This document shows, piece by piece, positions 9,995 through 19,975 of a DNA stretch of 64,000 nt. The stretch spans positions 806,001 to 870,000 of the forward strand of contig JAPFFF010000033.1 in NCBI GenBank assembly GCA_039105265.1. Reading direction: 5' to 3'. The notes under the pieces were generated by a model. The model ran no database searches and had not been told where the DNA came from. It saw nothing but the letters and a program-made list of their open reading frames with translations. Positions within the stretch are counted from its first letter, which is position 1. Every line of letters begins with the position of its first letter. The translations under genes and the position numbers were made by a program. The stretch comes from Tritrichomonas musculus. Taxonomy: Eukaryota > Parabasalia > Tritrichomonadida > Tritrichomonadidae.

Positions 9995-10882
9995 ATGTCA
10001 GTCCGCAGAAGCCCTCATAAAAGTCGATCACGAATGACAGGAGAAAATGATTTTTATCAACCAAGTGAACAGCTTACTGGAATTACAGATATTAAATCTT
10101 TAAAAACCGACAATCAATTATGGAATCAAGCATACAAAGAAATTGTGAAAATTTTTATGAATATTATTCCTTCTTTTGAAGAAATATCAAAAGATTCTTC
10201 AAATAAACAAAATACATTGATAAGATTATGTAAAGAAGTAGCAAAAATAGCAAAAGATCCGAAAAATTCTAAAGAGTACAAAGATTTATCCAAATCATTG
10301 CAAGAATGCAAAGAAAAAATGAATGATTTAACTCAAAAAAATTCAGCTATAATTAATGATGTTTATGAATATTCGCAAATAAAGAGTTATGATAATGAAA
10401 ATCCCGACAATGCGCGTATGACATTTCATTTAAATAATATAGATAGTATTTTAACACGGGAAATAGAGCAGAATAGGCAATATCTTCCAAATCATTTAAT
10501 TAATATCAAAGTAGATGCAAATGAAGAGCCACAGTTATCCAAAAAGCCCTCGAACATATTATCTTCTCCACAAAGAAAGAAAGGAAAGTCAATTTTTCCT
10601 TCTGTTTCAGAATTACTTTCACCGAATTTTAATAAGAAAATAAAAAACGACATTTTTCAATATAATACGGAAGTTCAGGACTTGCATAATCCATTTGATG
10701 CAAATAATAAATCTGAAATGAAGGTCTCTGTTGTTAAAGCTACGCCAACTTCTTTCAATCAACAAAATTTGAATGAATTACAAATCAGTAAGCCAAATAA
10801 ACCAGAAAAAGAAGAAATTCCTTTTGGAAAAAGACCTGTAAGAAAGAAATCAAGGAATAGAGTTAGATCAAAAAAATCGTGA
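9995..10882 (+). CDS. Hypothetical basic/coiled-coil protein, about 295 aa
   Basis: No family is recognised. From the chosen start it begins MSVRRSPHKSRSR, a basic stretch. A predicted helical section follows (about residues 50-160, with KDLSKSLQECKEKMNDLTQKN). Then comes a Ser/Pro/Lys-rich region and a strongly basic end, KRPVRKKSRNRVRSKKS, which could be a nuclear-localisation or nucleic-acid/microtubule-binding tail. The ORF is open 23 codons further upstream to 9926, but an initiator-like site lies between the two ATGs. The gene is transcribed away from kinase 3. Confidence 0.65.
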   Translation: MSVRRSPHKSRSRMTGENDFYQPSEQLTGITDIKSLKTDNQLWNQAYKEIVKIFMNIIPSFEEISKDSSNKQNTLIRLCKEVAKIAKDPKNSKEYKDLSKSLQECKEKMNDLTQKNSAIINDVYEYSQIKSYDNENPDNARMTFHLNNIDSILTREIEQNRQYLPNHLINIKVDANEEPQLSKKPSNILSSPQRKKGKSIFPSVSELLSPNFNKKIKNDIFQYNTEVQDLHNPFDANNKSEMKVSVVKATPTSFNQQNLNELQISKPNKPEKEEIPFGKRPVRKKSRNRVRSKKS

Positions 10883-11342
10883 TATTTGTATTTACTTGTT
10901 TGTGTGTTTATTGAATTATTATTAAACGGTTATTTAATGGGAAAAAATCTTATTGTTTTTATTTAATAATCCTTGTTCAAATCTTGTTTCGGATTTTTAA
11001 TTAATCGAACTATTTAATCAATTAAATGCGACAATATAGAATCTATAGTTATTTGCTATTTAATTTAAATCGCAATGTTATTATCAATAATTGTGTCGTA
11101 ATAAAATAAGTTCATTTTCTTTATCTTTTCTTTCAAGATAGAATGATCACTAAAAACTTTGCTTAATCTAAATATCATTTGTCATAGTATCTTCGGCACA
11201 ACCATGTGTTGTATTAGTAAAAACTTTTTTCTCTATATGATTATTATTTTTATAATTCTGAATATGATAAAAAAAAAAAAAAGTTGAGATTTTCAAGTAA
11301 TTTATTCATAAAAAGTTCTAATGTATTAAAATTCATCGCATA
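10883..11342. other. Intergenic region between convergent genes
   Basis: A/T-rich 3' flanks of the two convergent genes, with a short A run at 11271-11283. No ORF or structured element was found. Confidence 0.4.
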
Positions 11343-13682
11343 TTATATTTGGGGGACTTCTTCATTATTTGTTGTTTGATTGATATTACTTACAATAGAA
11401 TCGCCGCCGCTACTCAAATTAGTGCTGTATTGTTTTATATCTTTTCTTTTCAAAATTGGTATAATAATCAAAGCAATTATAACAATAATTGTAGCAACGC
11501 AGGCAGTAATGACTGTAACAATTACAGAAATTAATATATTTTTTCTTCTTTTCTGTCCATTTCTATTGCCAATTTTATATTTTCCATCTTTATCTGGATC
11601 TTCTTTTACAATTGGACAGTTGGTTTGCACATTATTTTCGAAATCTTCAATCGTTAGATTTCCAGCAAAACAAATGAATCCATTAGCTTTAAAAGATATG
11701 TTTGTATCATTTTGTTTAATCACTTTTATGTAATTTGAATTCATTTTATCTGCTTTTTCATCTTTTCCATTAAATGAGAAAGAATTTTTTCCTAACAAAA
11801 GATTTCCTTTCTTTTTTATTTCAATGATCAATTGCGCAGAATCACGAATAGGCTCGCTTTTGAATATATTGTCTGCTAAAACAACATTTTCTCTTGTTAA
11901 ATTGTCAGCATTATCTTCGATTTTGTTATTCTCAGCATCATCGTACTCGTCGTCGCCTTCATTAGAATCATCAGAATCATCTTCATTATTTGTACTATTA
12001 AATTTATCAATATTTTGAAGAGTTCGTTTTAATTTCTCTGTTTGTTGATTTGGATCTATTTTTAGATAAACATTTGAGCTGCAATTTGGTCCTGTACATT
12101 TATTATTGAAAAAGTCGGATCGGCATAATTTAGAATAGGAATAAGGTGAATAATAATATGCGCCTCCATTTGAAGCGCTGTTATTAGTAAACGTAATTTC
12201 TTCAAAGGTTGATCTTGAACTTTTATAACTAACGAAATAAATGGCGCCTCCATTTTTTTTGGCCACACAAGATTCAAATATGCTCTCTTCAAATTCGATA
12301 TTGCAATTAAGTCCTGAAAAACTGATATAAAAAGCTCCACCATTTCCACCTGACCTACAAAATTGGCACGTGGTTGCATCAACTTCCAATTCATTGTTAT
12401 TTTCCGTTACAAGGACATAAACGGCGCCACCATCTTCAGCAGCGCTGCAGTTTTCAAACAGACACTCCTCAATTTCAATCTCGCAATCAAGAAATGTCAA
12501 AATTACATAAAGAGCTCCACCTTTTCCATCTGTTGAACAATTAATAAAAGTGCATGTTTCTAAATCAATCTGTGCATTAATAACGTGAATAGCACCTCCA
12601 TCTTGAAGTATTGGAGATTGAAAATTATGAAAGCATGCTTTCTCGAATTCAACGCCTGATCCTCCTACATAATCTTGACGGTTAGGATAACTGTCACATT
12701 TGTCGGTTAAATTTGGTAACGGTTCAGTAGCAATTTCTGATTTACAAGAATCAATATCTTTGCATTCAAAAATGAGTAGATCTGAATAATTTTCAGTCGA
12801 ATTGATCTGAATATTCACTGTTTCATTTGTTCCTTGAATGCAATTACACTCAGTCAATTTAAATGATTTCAATTTTCCATTTTCAAGTACTTCTAAGTTT
12901 TTATAACTTGCAATTGTTTTATTCTTTGATGAAAATGAACACAAACCAAGAAAAATATTGGCGTTTGCTTTTGTTGCATTGCAGCTTTCTATATAAACAT
13001 TGACTAAATTTTTTTCATTAGCTGTAAACACGAAAGAGTCGCGATAAAGAATCAGCTTCTGTTGAATTGATGAGTTTTCATCTCCAACCAAAAAATATAA
13101 AGAAGATCCTTTAATAAATGCTTCATTATCATCAAATCTGCAACGTTGAACAGCAACTTTTTCACGCGAATAGCCATATATTGCTCCTCCTTTCTCAATT
13201 GCAGTGTTGAATTTAAATGTACAACCTTCTATTGAAATTGAATTACGTTCTGCTTCACCATTTGTAAGATATAAGGCCCCGCCTTTGATTGCTTTACAGT
13301 TTGTAAATAATGCATTGTATATTGAACATGAATGTTGAGTGAGTTTATCTACTGATTTATGATAAATAGCTCCTCCATTTTTGCCAACACAATTATCAAA
13401 TTGACAATTATTTAAAGCAAAATTGAATTTATTTTTGTTAATATATATTGCACCTCCATTAAAATTGATATTACGAAAATTTGAAAAAACTGCTTTCTCT
13501 AAAAAAATTTGATTATTAATATCATTAATTCTTGAATGAAATTCATATAATTCTTCATTTCTTTTCGATTTTATTTTCCTTTCTTTGCAACAAAAAGATA
13601 TTTGATATAGCAAAAAGAAGCACATCATTTGATGAACTTTGGATAAAATAAACAAAGATAAGGGAAATAATTCATTACTCAA
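11343..13682 (-). CDS. Pmp-like (GGAI-repeat) type I membrane surface protein
   Basis: A putative cell-surface protein with a right-handed beta-helix-type array like Chlamydia polymorphic membrane proteins, a family expanded in trichomonads and thought to act in adhesion. Ten GGA[IVLFY][YH] motifs (for example GGAIYINK, GGALYLTN, GGAVYVLV) alternate with F-x-N/C-x-C segments across about residues 70-520. An acidic Asn/Asp/Glu-rich spacer follows (about 570-600). Near the C terminus is one membrane helix (ILISVIVTVITACVATIIVI...), then a roughly 35-residue cytoplasmic tail. The signal peptide probably starts at the internal MMCFFLLYQISFCC (codon 19, base 13628), like the MMFLLYLAIVQC start of the paralogue at 26499; the longer start at 13682 is the alternative. 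Confidence 0.82.
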   Translation of the reverse strand: MSNELFPLSLFILSKVHQMMCFFLLYQISFCCKERKIKSKRNEELYEFHSRINDINNQIFLEKAVFSNFRNINFNGGAIYINKNKFNFALNNCQFDNCVGKNGGAIYHKSVDKLTQHSCSIYNALFTNCKAIKGGALYLTNGEAERNSISIEGCTFKFNTAIEKGGAIYGYSREKVAVQRCRFDDNEAFIKGSSLYFLVGDENSSIQQKLILYRDSFVFTANEKNLVNVYIESCNATKANANIFLGLCSFSSKNKTIASYKNLEVLENGKLKSFKLTECNCIQGTNETVNIQINSTENYSDLLIFECKDIDSCKSEIATEPLPNLTDKCDSYPNRQDYVGGSGVEFEKACFHNFQSPILQDGGAIHVINAQIDLETCTFINCSTDGKGGALYVILTFLDCEIEIEECLFENCSAAEDGGAVYVLVTENNNELEVDATTCQFCRSGGNGGAFYISFSGLNCNIEFEESIFESCVAKKNGGAIYFVSYKSSRSTFEEITFTNNSASNGGAYYYSPYSYSKLCRSDFFNNKCTGPNCSSNVYLKIDPNQQTEKLKRTLQNIDKFNSTNNEDDSDDSNEGDDEYDDAENNKIEDNADNLTRENVVLADNIFKSEPIRDSAQLIIEIKKKGNLLLGKNSFSFNGKDEKADKMNSNYIKVIKQNDTNISFKANGFICFAGNLTIEDFENNVQTNCPIVKEDPDKDGKYKIGNRNGQKRRKNILISVIVTVITACVATIIVIIALIIIPILKRKDIKQYSTNLSSGGDSIVSNINQTTNNEEVPQI

Positions 13683-14057
13683 ATATTAATATTTAAATAA
13701 AATACAAGTTATAGGTATATATTAATAAAAATAGTTTATTACATAAGATAGATGATATTTTTATTATTAATAATTTAATTATAAAATAAATATGTTATAA
13801 AATATATTTTACTATATAATTATATAAATAAATAATGTTTTTTATAATTCTGACATATTATTTTGAGTAAAAATAATTTCAGAAAAAATTAAGAGAAATT
13901 GAATTATTATTAATAATAATTAAGCAAAAGAGATAAAAATAAGAGAAATCAAATATATTTGATTATGCAAATGAATAATAGGGAAAGAATAAAAGAAAAA
14001 CTAAACTTTTATAATTTTTTTTTGTAAAATAAATAAAAAATAAACTATAGAAAATTA
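13683..14057. other. AT-rich 5' flank of Pmp-like gene
   Basis: Only A/T-rich, low-complexity DNA is visible; a promoter for the minus-strand Pmp-like gene is expected here but no clear initiator was found. Confidence 0.35.
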
Positions 14058-14215
14058 ACTACCTGTTCAAAGCTGACAAGTAATTCCAAATCAATAACAA
14101 TTTTGTATTTCTTGCTTTAATAACTTTAAAATAAATGAATTCATAAATGAGAATGAAGATCAAAAATCGTCAAATGATCACGTTAACTTGCCCTCTTTAA
14201 AAAAAAGTGATCAAA
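14058..14215 (+). pseudogene. Fragment of PPP phosphatase C-terminal coding region
   Basis: This stretch matches the last roughly 60 codons of the phosphatase at 36328 (sense strand here is plus): CTACCTGTTCAAA, TTGCTTTAATAACTTTAAA and TCACGTTAACTTGCCC are shared. About 20 bases are missing in the middle and there is no catalytic domain, so it is a dead 3' end carried with the segmental duplication. Confidence 0.75.
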
Positions 14216-14302
14216 AATAGCAAAGCGAAATAAACAGTATTTAAACACCTTTCAATTGATAACAATTTTATATAGGTCCATATTTAATTCAAATTTTATA
14301 TA

Positions 14303-14400
14303 GTCAAGGTCGTCCAATGGAAGGATAGGCATCTTTTGCAAAATCATATTTAATGATCTTGAAAATTAAGCCAGATTGGGGTTCAATTCCCTGCCTTGAC
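14303..14400 (+). tRNA. tRNA-like gene with probable 28-nt intron (copy 1)
   Basis: Acceptor arms GTCAAGG and CCTTGAC pair over 7 bp. The D arm is GTCC-AATGGAA-GGAT, with A14, G18-G19 and A21 in place. The T arm is TGGGG-TTCAATT-CCCTG, and the variable loop is AGAT. This leaves 45 nt for the anticodon arm instead of 17, implying a 28-nt intron. With the standard 37/38 site the arm would be GGCAT-CTTTTG | T-AAGCC, with three G-C pairs and one A-A mismatch. Anticodon assignment is unsafe: UUU (Lys) by position, UUG (Gln) if shifted by one. Copy 2 at 36050-36148 is identical outside the putative intron, which supports selection on the exons. Confidence 0.6.
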
Positions 14401-14702
14401 GTTTTTTTTTTTTCATCTTCCTTTTTTTTTTCTTTTCTTTTTTCATCAATAATAAATTCAAAAAAACATCAAAGAATTCCAATATTTCTAATATAACGAT
14501 CGTTTTTTAAATATGATTATACTCAAAGCCAAAATGACTTTAATCAATTTAATTTTAAATTAAACAATCAAATTCTGCAACCCAATTACTGTCTCAATTA
14601 AATCAATTTAAGTAATTTATATGCTCAATCTCTAAATGCGATGAATCAAAATCTACGCATATACCATACTATTGAAATCGAATGAAGAACATTTTTAATT
14701 AA

Positions 14703-16210
14703 ATGGAAAGAAATAATGAAAAATTATCTACAGAAGTTTTAGTAAGATCGTTTGGATGGTCTCAAATTGCTCTTCAAATTCAATGCGATGCGTCCGAATT
14801 TTTATATACTTTACTAAGCCGCATTAGCCAGAAGGCAAATCCTGAAAAATTGAAAATAATCTATTCAATGTTTGCCTCCCATTTAATGGTTCGTAAAATA
14901 CAAAAAACGAAGCACGTTGAAAATATTGGTATTAATTCAAATAATTCCAACATAGACGAACGCAACCAATCCCATAACAACGACACCCAAAACAATAAAG
15001 CAAATGTTACCAACGAAAACAATAGCCTAAATCTGATCAATACGAATTCTAACCAATCCAACACAGGAAAGCCAAATGAAGGAGATGGCGACACATATAA
15101 AGAGACTGAATTCATGCTTCAAGCGTGCAGATTTGCAAAACGGTTCGATATACACTATCATTGAAAATTATCTCACTAGTGACCTTTTTGTCAAAAGATT
15201 TGAAAAGTTTCCAGAAGTCCTTCTTCTACAAGTCAAAGGTCGATATGAGCAATTTGATGATAAAATTGACCTTTCCAAATTTTCAATCAATCCTGATTCT
15301 AAAAACATTCAGCATAGCAAGTACATGGAGCGTGCCCTTTGCCATCCCATCAATTCATTCAAGCTTTCAGATGTCTTCATGATTGAGAACCTCTCAATTC
15401 CTGTCACTTTTTGTAAACTCGATGATCATGCGGTTAGCAAGACGATGCTCTTCCCAGTCATCTGCCCATTCCCTCTCAAAGAGCTGAACAAGATATGAGG
15501 ATTCATCGTTCATGCAGATTTTCTTGTCATTCAGAAAGGGCAGTCATCCGTTCATTGAAAAAGTGGACTAAATTGACAAGCTACGTCGTGCGCTAGAATA
15601 TGCGCTTTTTAAGCACGAAATTTCTGTCTACAAGGTCCATTTTAGCCTGTCCTCGTTATTCATTACGATGAGGAATCTGACACCGATTTTAAGTCAAACT
15701 TTTTCAATCATTACAAAAAGTTCGACTCAAAAAAGAATGACCAAATTTCACTGAGGTTTTATTTCTCAGAAGATGCAATAAGCACGAAGATGACATCGCA
15801 AAAAATTTCTGAAAAATTTCTGGCATCACTCAGAATTTTCTAAACGTATTTTCTATTGAAAAATTCAATGAAGATGATCGTCACGAAATTGAGAAGATCA
15901 TGGAAAACGAGAAAATAATTCACAGACGTTTAGTCCATCATGAAGATCAAAAATTGCAAAATCGCAAATACGGTTAAGATCAATTTTTCACCTTGCTCAA
16001 CCATATCGATACGTTTTGAAAGGATTCAGAACCATCAGACTCAAATTGGCGGTTTTCTTGCCGTGCTACTTTTGCGTAAGATTCAACAGGACAAACCTGA
16101 TCGTGCCTTTCTGGGCGCCAACGAGAAAGGACATCGAGCACTGCGTTGTAAAGGAGGACATCGTGGCAGCGCTGAAGGGAACAGAGAAGGACGAGTTTTA
16201 CCATTTTTAA
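14703..16210 (+). pseudogene. Decayed ubiquitin-specific protease (USP/UCH) gene
   Basis: Several frame-broken pieces in order resemble a USP catalytic domain. IQCDASEFLYTLLSRI (about 14764-14820) matches the USP 'QDAxEF' helix. SIYTIIENYLTSDLF and FPEVLLLQVKGRYEQFDDK (about 15150-15260) match the 'LPPVLxLQLKRFEYD' segment. Later pieces run to DEFYHF near 16210. No single ORF covers more than about 150 codons, an Asn-rich insert interrupts the first piece, and I do not see the catalytic Cys or His boxes. It was probably a host deubiquitinase gene, now non-functional. A repeat element begins at its 3' end. Confidence 0.6.
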
Positions 16211-17704
16211 TCAAAAAATTATAAGTAATTAAAATTATAAGTAATTAAAAAGGGAAATTACCATTTTTCCCCAACTTTTTTTATATCACATTTCAACCTG
16301 GGGAAAAATGGTTTTTTGCCTAAAATTTTATAAAAAAAATGTAAATTTTAACCATTTTTCCCCAACTTTTAAATCAGTCACCATTCGGCCTTTTTAATGC
16401 AGTATCAAATCTTTTCTAGCATGGTTAATCATTATTAAGGGTACAAATAAAGTTTTTTTTGAATTTTTTTTTTAATCAAATATCTTATCAAATGCAAAAA
16501 TTATCGTTTCAAAAATTTAACTGTTCAAATAAAGTTAAAATTATCTAGTAGCATTATAAACCAATTTTGAACCTTTATAAACCTGAAATTTACAAATTTT
16601 TTATTATATTATGAATAATCCGATCTTATTTCAGGAAGATGAATGCAGGGTAATTTTAAAGATTATTATCTAAAAATACAATATAAATAAATATAAATGA
16701 GAATTTTGCTCAATCACTATTTTTTCACTAATATATTATCTCCAACTTTTTTAATAATTGAATTAAAAAGATTTTTATTGTCTAAAATGATATATTCTAT
16801 ACTAATACACTTTTTAATGCATATTTTTATTGAAATTCAAGATAAGATGATTTCTCAAATTTTCCTAATATTCTATCTCAATTGATTGATTATTTAAATA
16901 ATATCATAAATTTAATCATAATGTGAATAAATAATTGCTATGCTACCTTTTTTTCCTGGGAAGAATGGTTGCATATTCAAGATACACTTATGGAGTGTTT
17001 TTGATAACCTACACATAAGAAAATTTTACATTTTGAAAAAAAGTGTTTATATTACATAAATCCTTTATATTCTTAGGTTTTGAATTTATAAATCATAGTA
17101 TAATCGTTTTATTTTTATATATATTAAAATACAGGCAAAAACATGATATTTTATATTACAATGAGATTTTTATTTCAAACAAACTTCATCATTTTTCTGA
17201 TATGAATTGACATGTGATTTTTTCTTTTTTGTTATAATTATTTTTCAAAAGTACTTCATATTCTTCTCTAATTTGGTTCTGATTTTACCTAAAATAAAAT
17301 GAAAAATATTGCTTTTTTCATTTTCTCTTATGTATTTTTAAATTTTCTCTGGGATAACATTTATATAATTATTATATTCATTTATATGTAATACAATTTT
17401 TGTCAGTCATTTCGAATTAGAAATTTTTCCTTTTAATTGTAATGTTGATATTTTTAAAATTCTTTTTTTGAGGTAATAGACATATGCATTTTATGTATTG
17501 TTCTTTTTCTTAATATTTTATTTTAATTTTGAAACTCTAAATGTTGTTTATGCTGTAATTTTATAAAAAATATTTTTTAAAAAACGATCATTTTCAATTC
17601 AAAAAAATTACCATTTTTCCCCAGTTTTTTACCATTTTTCCCCAGTTTTTTCCATTCAATTTTCTGGGGAAAAATTACACTTCCCAATTAAAAATGGTAA
17701 AACT
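16194..17704. mobile_element. 1.5-kb non-coding element with CCATTTTTCCCC inverted repeats
   Basis: An 18-bp perfect inverted pair, AGTTTTACCATTTTTAAT, lies at 16194-16211 and, reversed, at 17687-17704. Both sides also carry sub-repeats of CCATTTTTCCCCA in both orientations: 16261, 16302 reversed and 16350 at the left; 17611, 17631 and 17665 reversed at the right. Between them is AT-rich DNA with no transposase. It may be a non-autonomous transposon or an inverted duplication. The left edge overlaps the end of the USP remnant, so the true boundary is uncertain. Confidence 0.5.
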
Positions 17705-17969
17705 GATATACTTAAGCTTATTATTATTGATTATCAAAACTTTGCCACTTGCATATTGCCATTTGAAAGATAAAAAAAAAAAAAATATTTTCTTTTCAAA
17801 CTTATGTAAGTAGTTCTACAAAAATTAATTTTTTAAAGTTATTCATCAATACTTATTCTTTTCAATTTTGAGTGCTTTAGGTTAGATATTTAAGTTAATT
17901 GAAGGTGAGGTAATGAGTTCATTAAGAGCGTACGACCAATTCAATGATCTGAATTCAATGAGATTTCTC

Positions 17970-19035
17970 AAATATTTTAAGGGCAATGTTTTGCTAATAT
18001 ACCACTTTTTCTGAGAAAACTTTTTGAGAGGAATTGTGAAGAAATTTTTCAACTTTTTGTGAGATTTTTTTGGCGCTTTATTTTCCAAAAACTTTAATTT
18101 ATATTTATTATTTTGAGTAATGAATGAATGATTCCGATATTCAAATGACGATGTTCGAAGAATTGCGGAACTCGAATGACGACGATTCTCAAAGAAATAC
18201 GGGACTCGAATGACGACGATTCTCAAAGAAATACGGGACTCGAATGACGACGATTCTCAAAGAAATACGGGACTCGAATGACGACGATTCTCAAAGAATT
18301 GCGGGACTCGAATCTGATAGTGATTATGAATTTTAATTAACGAAGATTAGTAAATAATATTTAAATCTTTAATTAAAATATTATATAATATATTCTTTAT
18401 TATTTTAAATTCTAATTCATCATTGAAATTTTTTCTTCTTGGTTTGAACTTCTTCTTCTTTGTTCGAACTTCTTCTTCTTTGTTCGAACTTCTTCTTCTT
18501 GGTCTGAACTTCTTCTTCTTGGTCTGAACTTCTTCTTCTTTGTTCGAACTTCTTCTTCTTTGTTCGAACTTCTTCTTCTTTGTTTGAACTTCTTCTTCTT
18601 GGTTTGAACTTCTTCTTCTTGGTTTGAACGTCTTCTTCATTTGAACATCTTTTTCGTCGTCATTCGAGTCCAGTATTTCTTTGAGAATCGTCGTCATTCG
18701 AGTCCCGTATTTCTTTGAGAATCGTCGTCATTCGAGTCCCGTATTTCTTTGAGAATCGTCGTCATTCGAGTCCCGTATTTCTTTGAGAATCGTCGTCATT
18801 CGAGTCCCGTATTTCTTTGAGAATCGTCGTCATTCGAGTTCCGCAATTCTTCGAACATCGTCATTTGAATATCGGAATCATTCATTCATTACTCAAAATA
18901 ATAAATATAAATTAAAGTTTTTGGAAAATAAAGCGCCAAAAAAATCTCACAAAAAGTTGAAAAATTTCTTCACAATTCCTCTCAAAAAGTTTTCTCAGAA
19001 AAAGTGGTGTATTAGCAAACCATTCCCCATATTTT
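17970..19035. mobile_element. Fold-back element with long inverted arms and minisatellite core
   Basis: The left arm (about 17970-18312) and right arm (about 18655-19035) are near-perfect inverted copies, so the same roughly 85-codon ORF can be read outward from both. The inner part of each arm is a tandem array of a 34-bp unit (ACTCGAATGACGACGATTCT plus 14 bases), about five copies per arm. The loop holds a 20-bp minisatellite. This is the architecture of fold-back (FB-like) transposons. No transposase is present and no target duplication was identified. Confidence 0.65.
18431..18636. repeat. 20-bp minisatellite, about 11 copies
   Basis: The unit is TTCTTCTTCTTKGTYTGAAC. Variants GGTTTG, TGTTCG and GGTCTG are interleaved, showing past unequal exchange. 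Three units make 60 nt, so a minus-strand ORF (18347-18697) reads through as repeating Lys/Arg/Glu blocks; I regard that ORF as a by-product. Confidence 0.85.
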
Positions 19036-19339
19036 AATCTATTTTGGAGTAAAAAAAGTTGAAGAAAAAATTATATTTTGGAGAAAATAAAATGTCTATT
19101 ATTAATAGAATGATGATATATTAAAAAAAATATTTTTATGTATTATTTTAACATTTTAATTCAAAATTATTTTTTGCAAAATTTTATCGGTCTAAACAAA
19201 TAATTTTGTTTTTGATCGTTTAGGACAAATATCATCATTTTTGACCTAAACTTTTTCATAATTTGGAAGTATTGAAATATTTATTCTATGAGTTTATTCA
19301 ATAATAACAAGTTTACAACATTTATGGGACGGATGCCCT

Positions 19340-19442
19340 TAAAAATTGCAAAAAAAAATTTATTATAATCATTTTGTGTAAAATATAGAAAAATTGAATG
19401 TATCGTTTAAAATTGAATGTATTATTTAAAAATATCACTATT
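19340..19442 (+). repeat. Duplicate of the divergent promoter found at 9858-9952
   Basis: TTGTGTAAAATATAGAAAAA, two copies of ATTGAATGTAT and TCACTATTAA occur in the same order and spacing here and at 9883-9952. Neither flanking gene is present. The copy stops where the inverted-repeat element at 19446 begins. Beyond the right end of that element (22904-22924), CTTTTTCGGAAAATTT weakly resembles the gene side of the original (9968-9985). Confidence 0.7.
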
Positions 19443-19975
19443 AACATGGGTGGGGTAACGATAAAAAATAAAATCCTTTAATATTTTAAATATAATATGT
19501 ATATTTAAAATTAAAGGAAATATTTCGATATTTTAAAAATCGGTTCCACCAATGCATCTATAAAATAATATTTTTTTTTTTTAATTAAATAATTGAATTT
19601 TTTGTGAATTTTTACTGAATTTGATTTTCAAGCACGCACCTTTATAAATTGTTTATGAGTATCAGAAAAATAATCCTATCGTCTAGAGTAAAACCCCCTA
19701 CCAAATGGAAAGCCCTCCTACCAAATCTCTATATAAAAGAGTTAGAATAATAATATTATATATGCATATAGAAAAAATGTTCATTTGATAAAATAATTAT
19801 TATTATTTAAAAAATGTTTATTTTATATTTAGATATTAATATTTATAAAAGCAATCTATTCAATTTTTTTATCGAAAAATTGAATAGAAAATGGTAGGGG
19901 GTTTTCCAGTAGACTATATTTTTTAAAAGCATTATTTACCAGAAAAGAAAATATAAAGTAAATAATATTTTTTAA

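Larger units (their letters stand above)
14058..14566 (+). repeat. Segmental duplicate (inverted) of the phosphatase-tail/tRNA locus
   Basis: This block matches the reverse complement of 35876-36517, in the same order: the last codons of the PPP phosphatase, the spacer with AATAGCAAAGCG, the tRNA-like gene, and the downstream flank through CTCAAAGCCAAAATG. The copy here is shorter, with deletions in the phosphatase tail and spacer. The tRNA portion is the best preserved part. Confidence 0.85.

Noticed and set aside
12062-12394. 110-codon minus-strand ORF in another frame of the Pmp-like gene
   Set aside because: Out-of-frame shadow; all family motifs are in the main frame.
16697-16885. 62-codon ORF inside the CCATTTTTCCCC element
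   Set aside because: Phe/Ile-rich AT-driven frame without any recognisable motif.
17882-18226. Matching 84-114-codon ORFs on both arms of the fold-back element (also 18783-19037)
   Set aside because: Identical only because the arms are inverted copies; the 34-bp unit is not a multiple of three and no protein family is recognised.
17985-18310. CRISPR-like regular 34-bp repeats
   Set aside because: The units are directly tandem with no unique spacers, and the host is a eukaryote.
18347-18697. 116-codon Lys/Arg/Glu-rich ORF on the minus strand
   Set aside because: It exists because three 20-bp minisatellite units equal 20 codons; no non-repeat coding signal.
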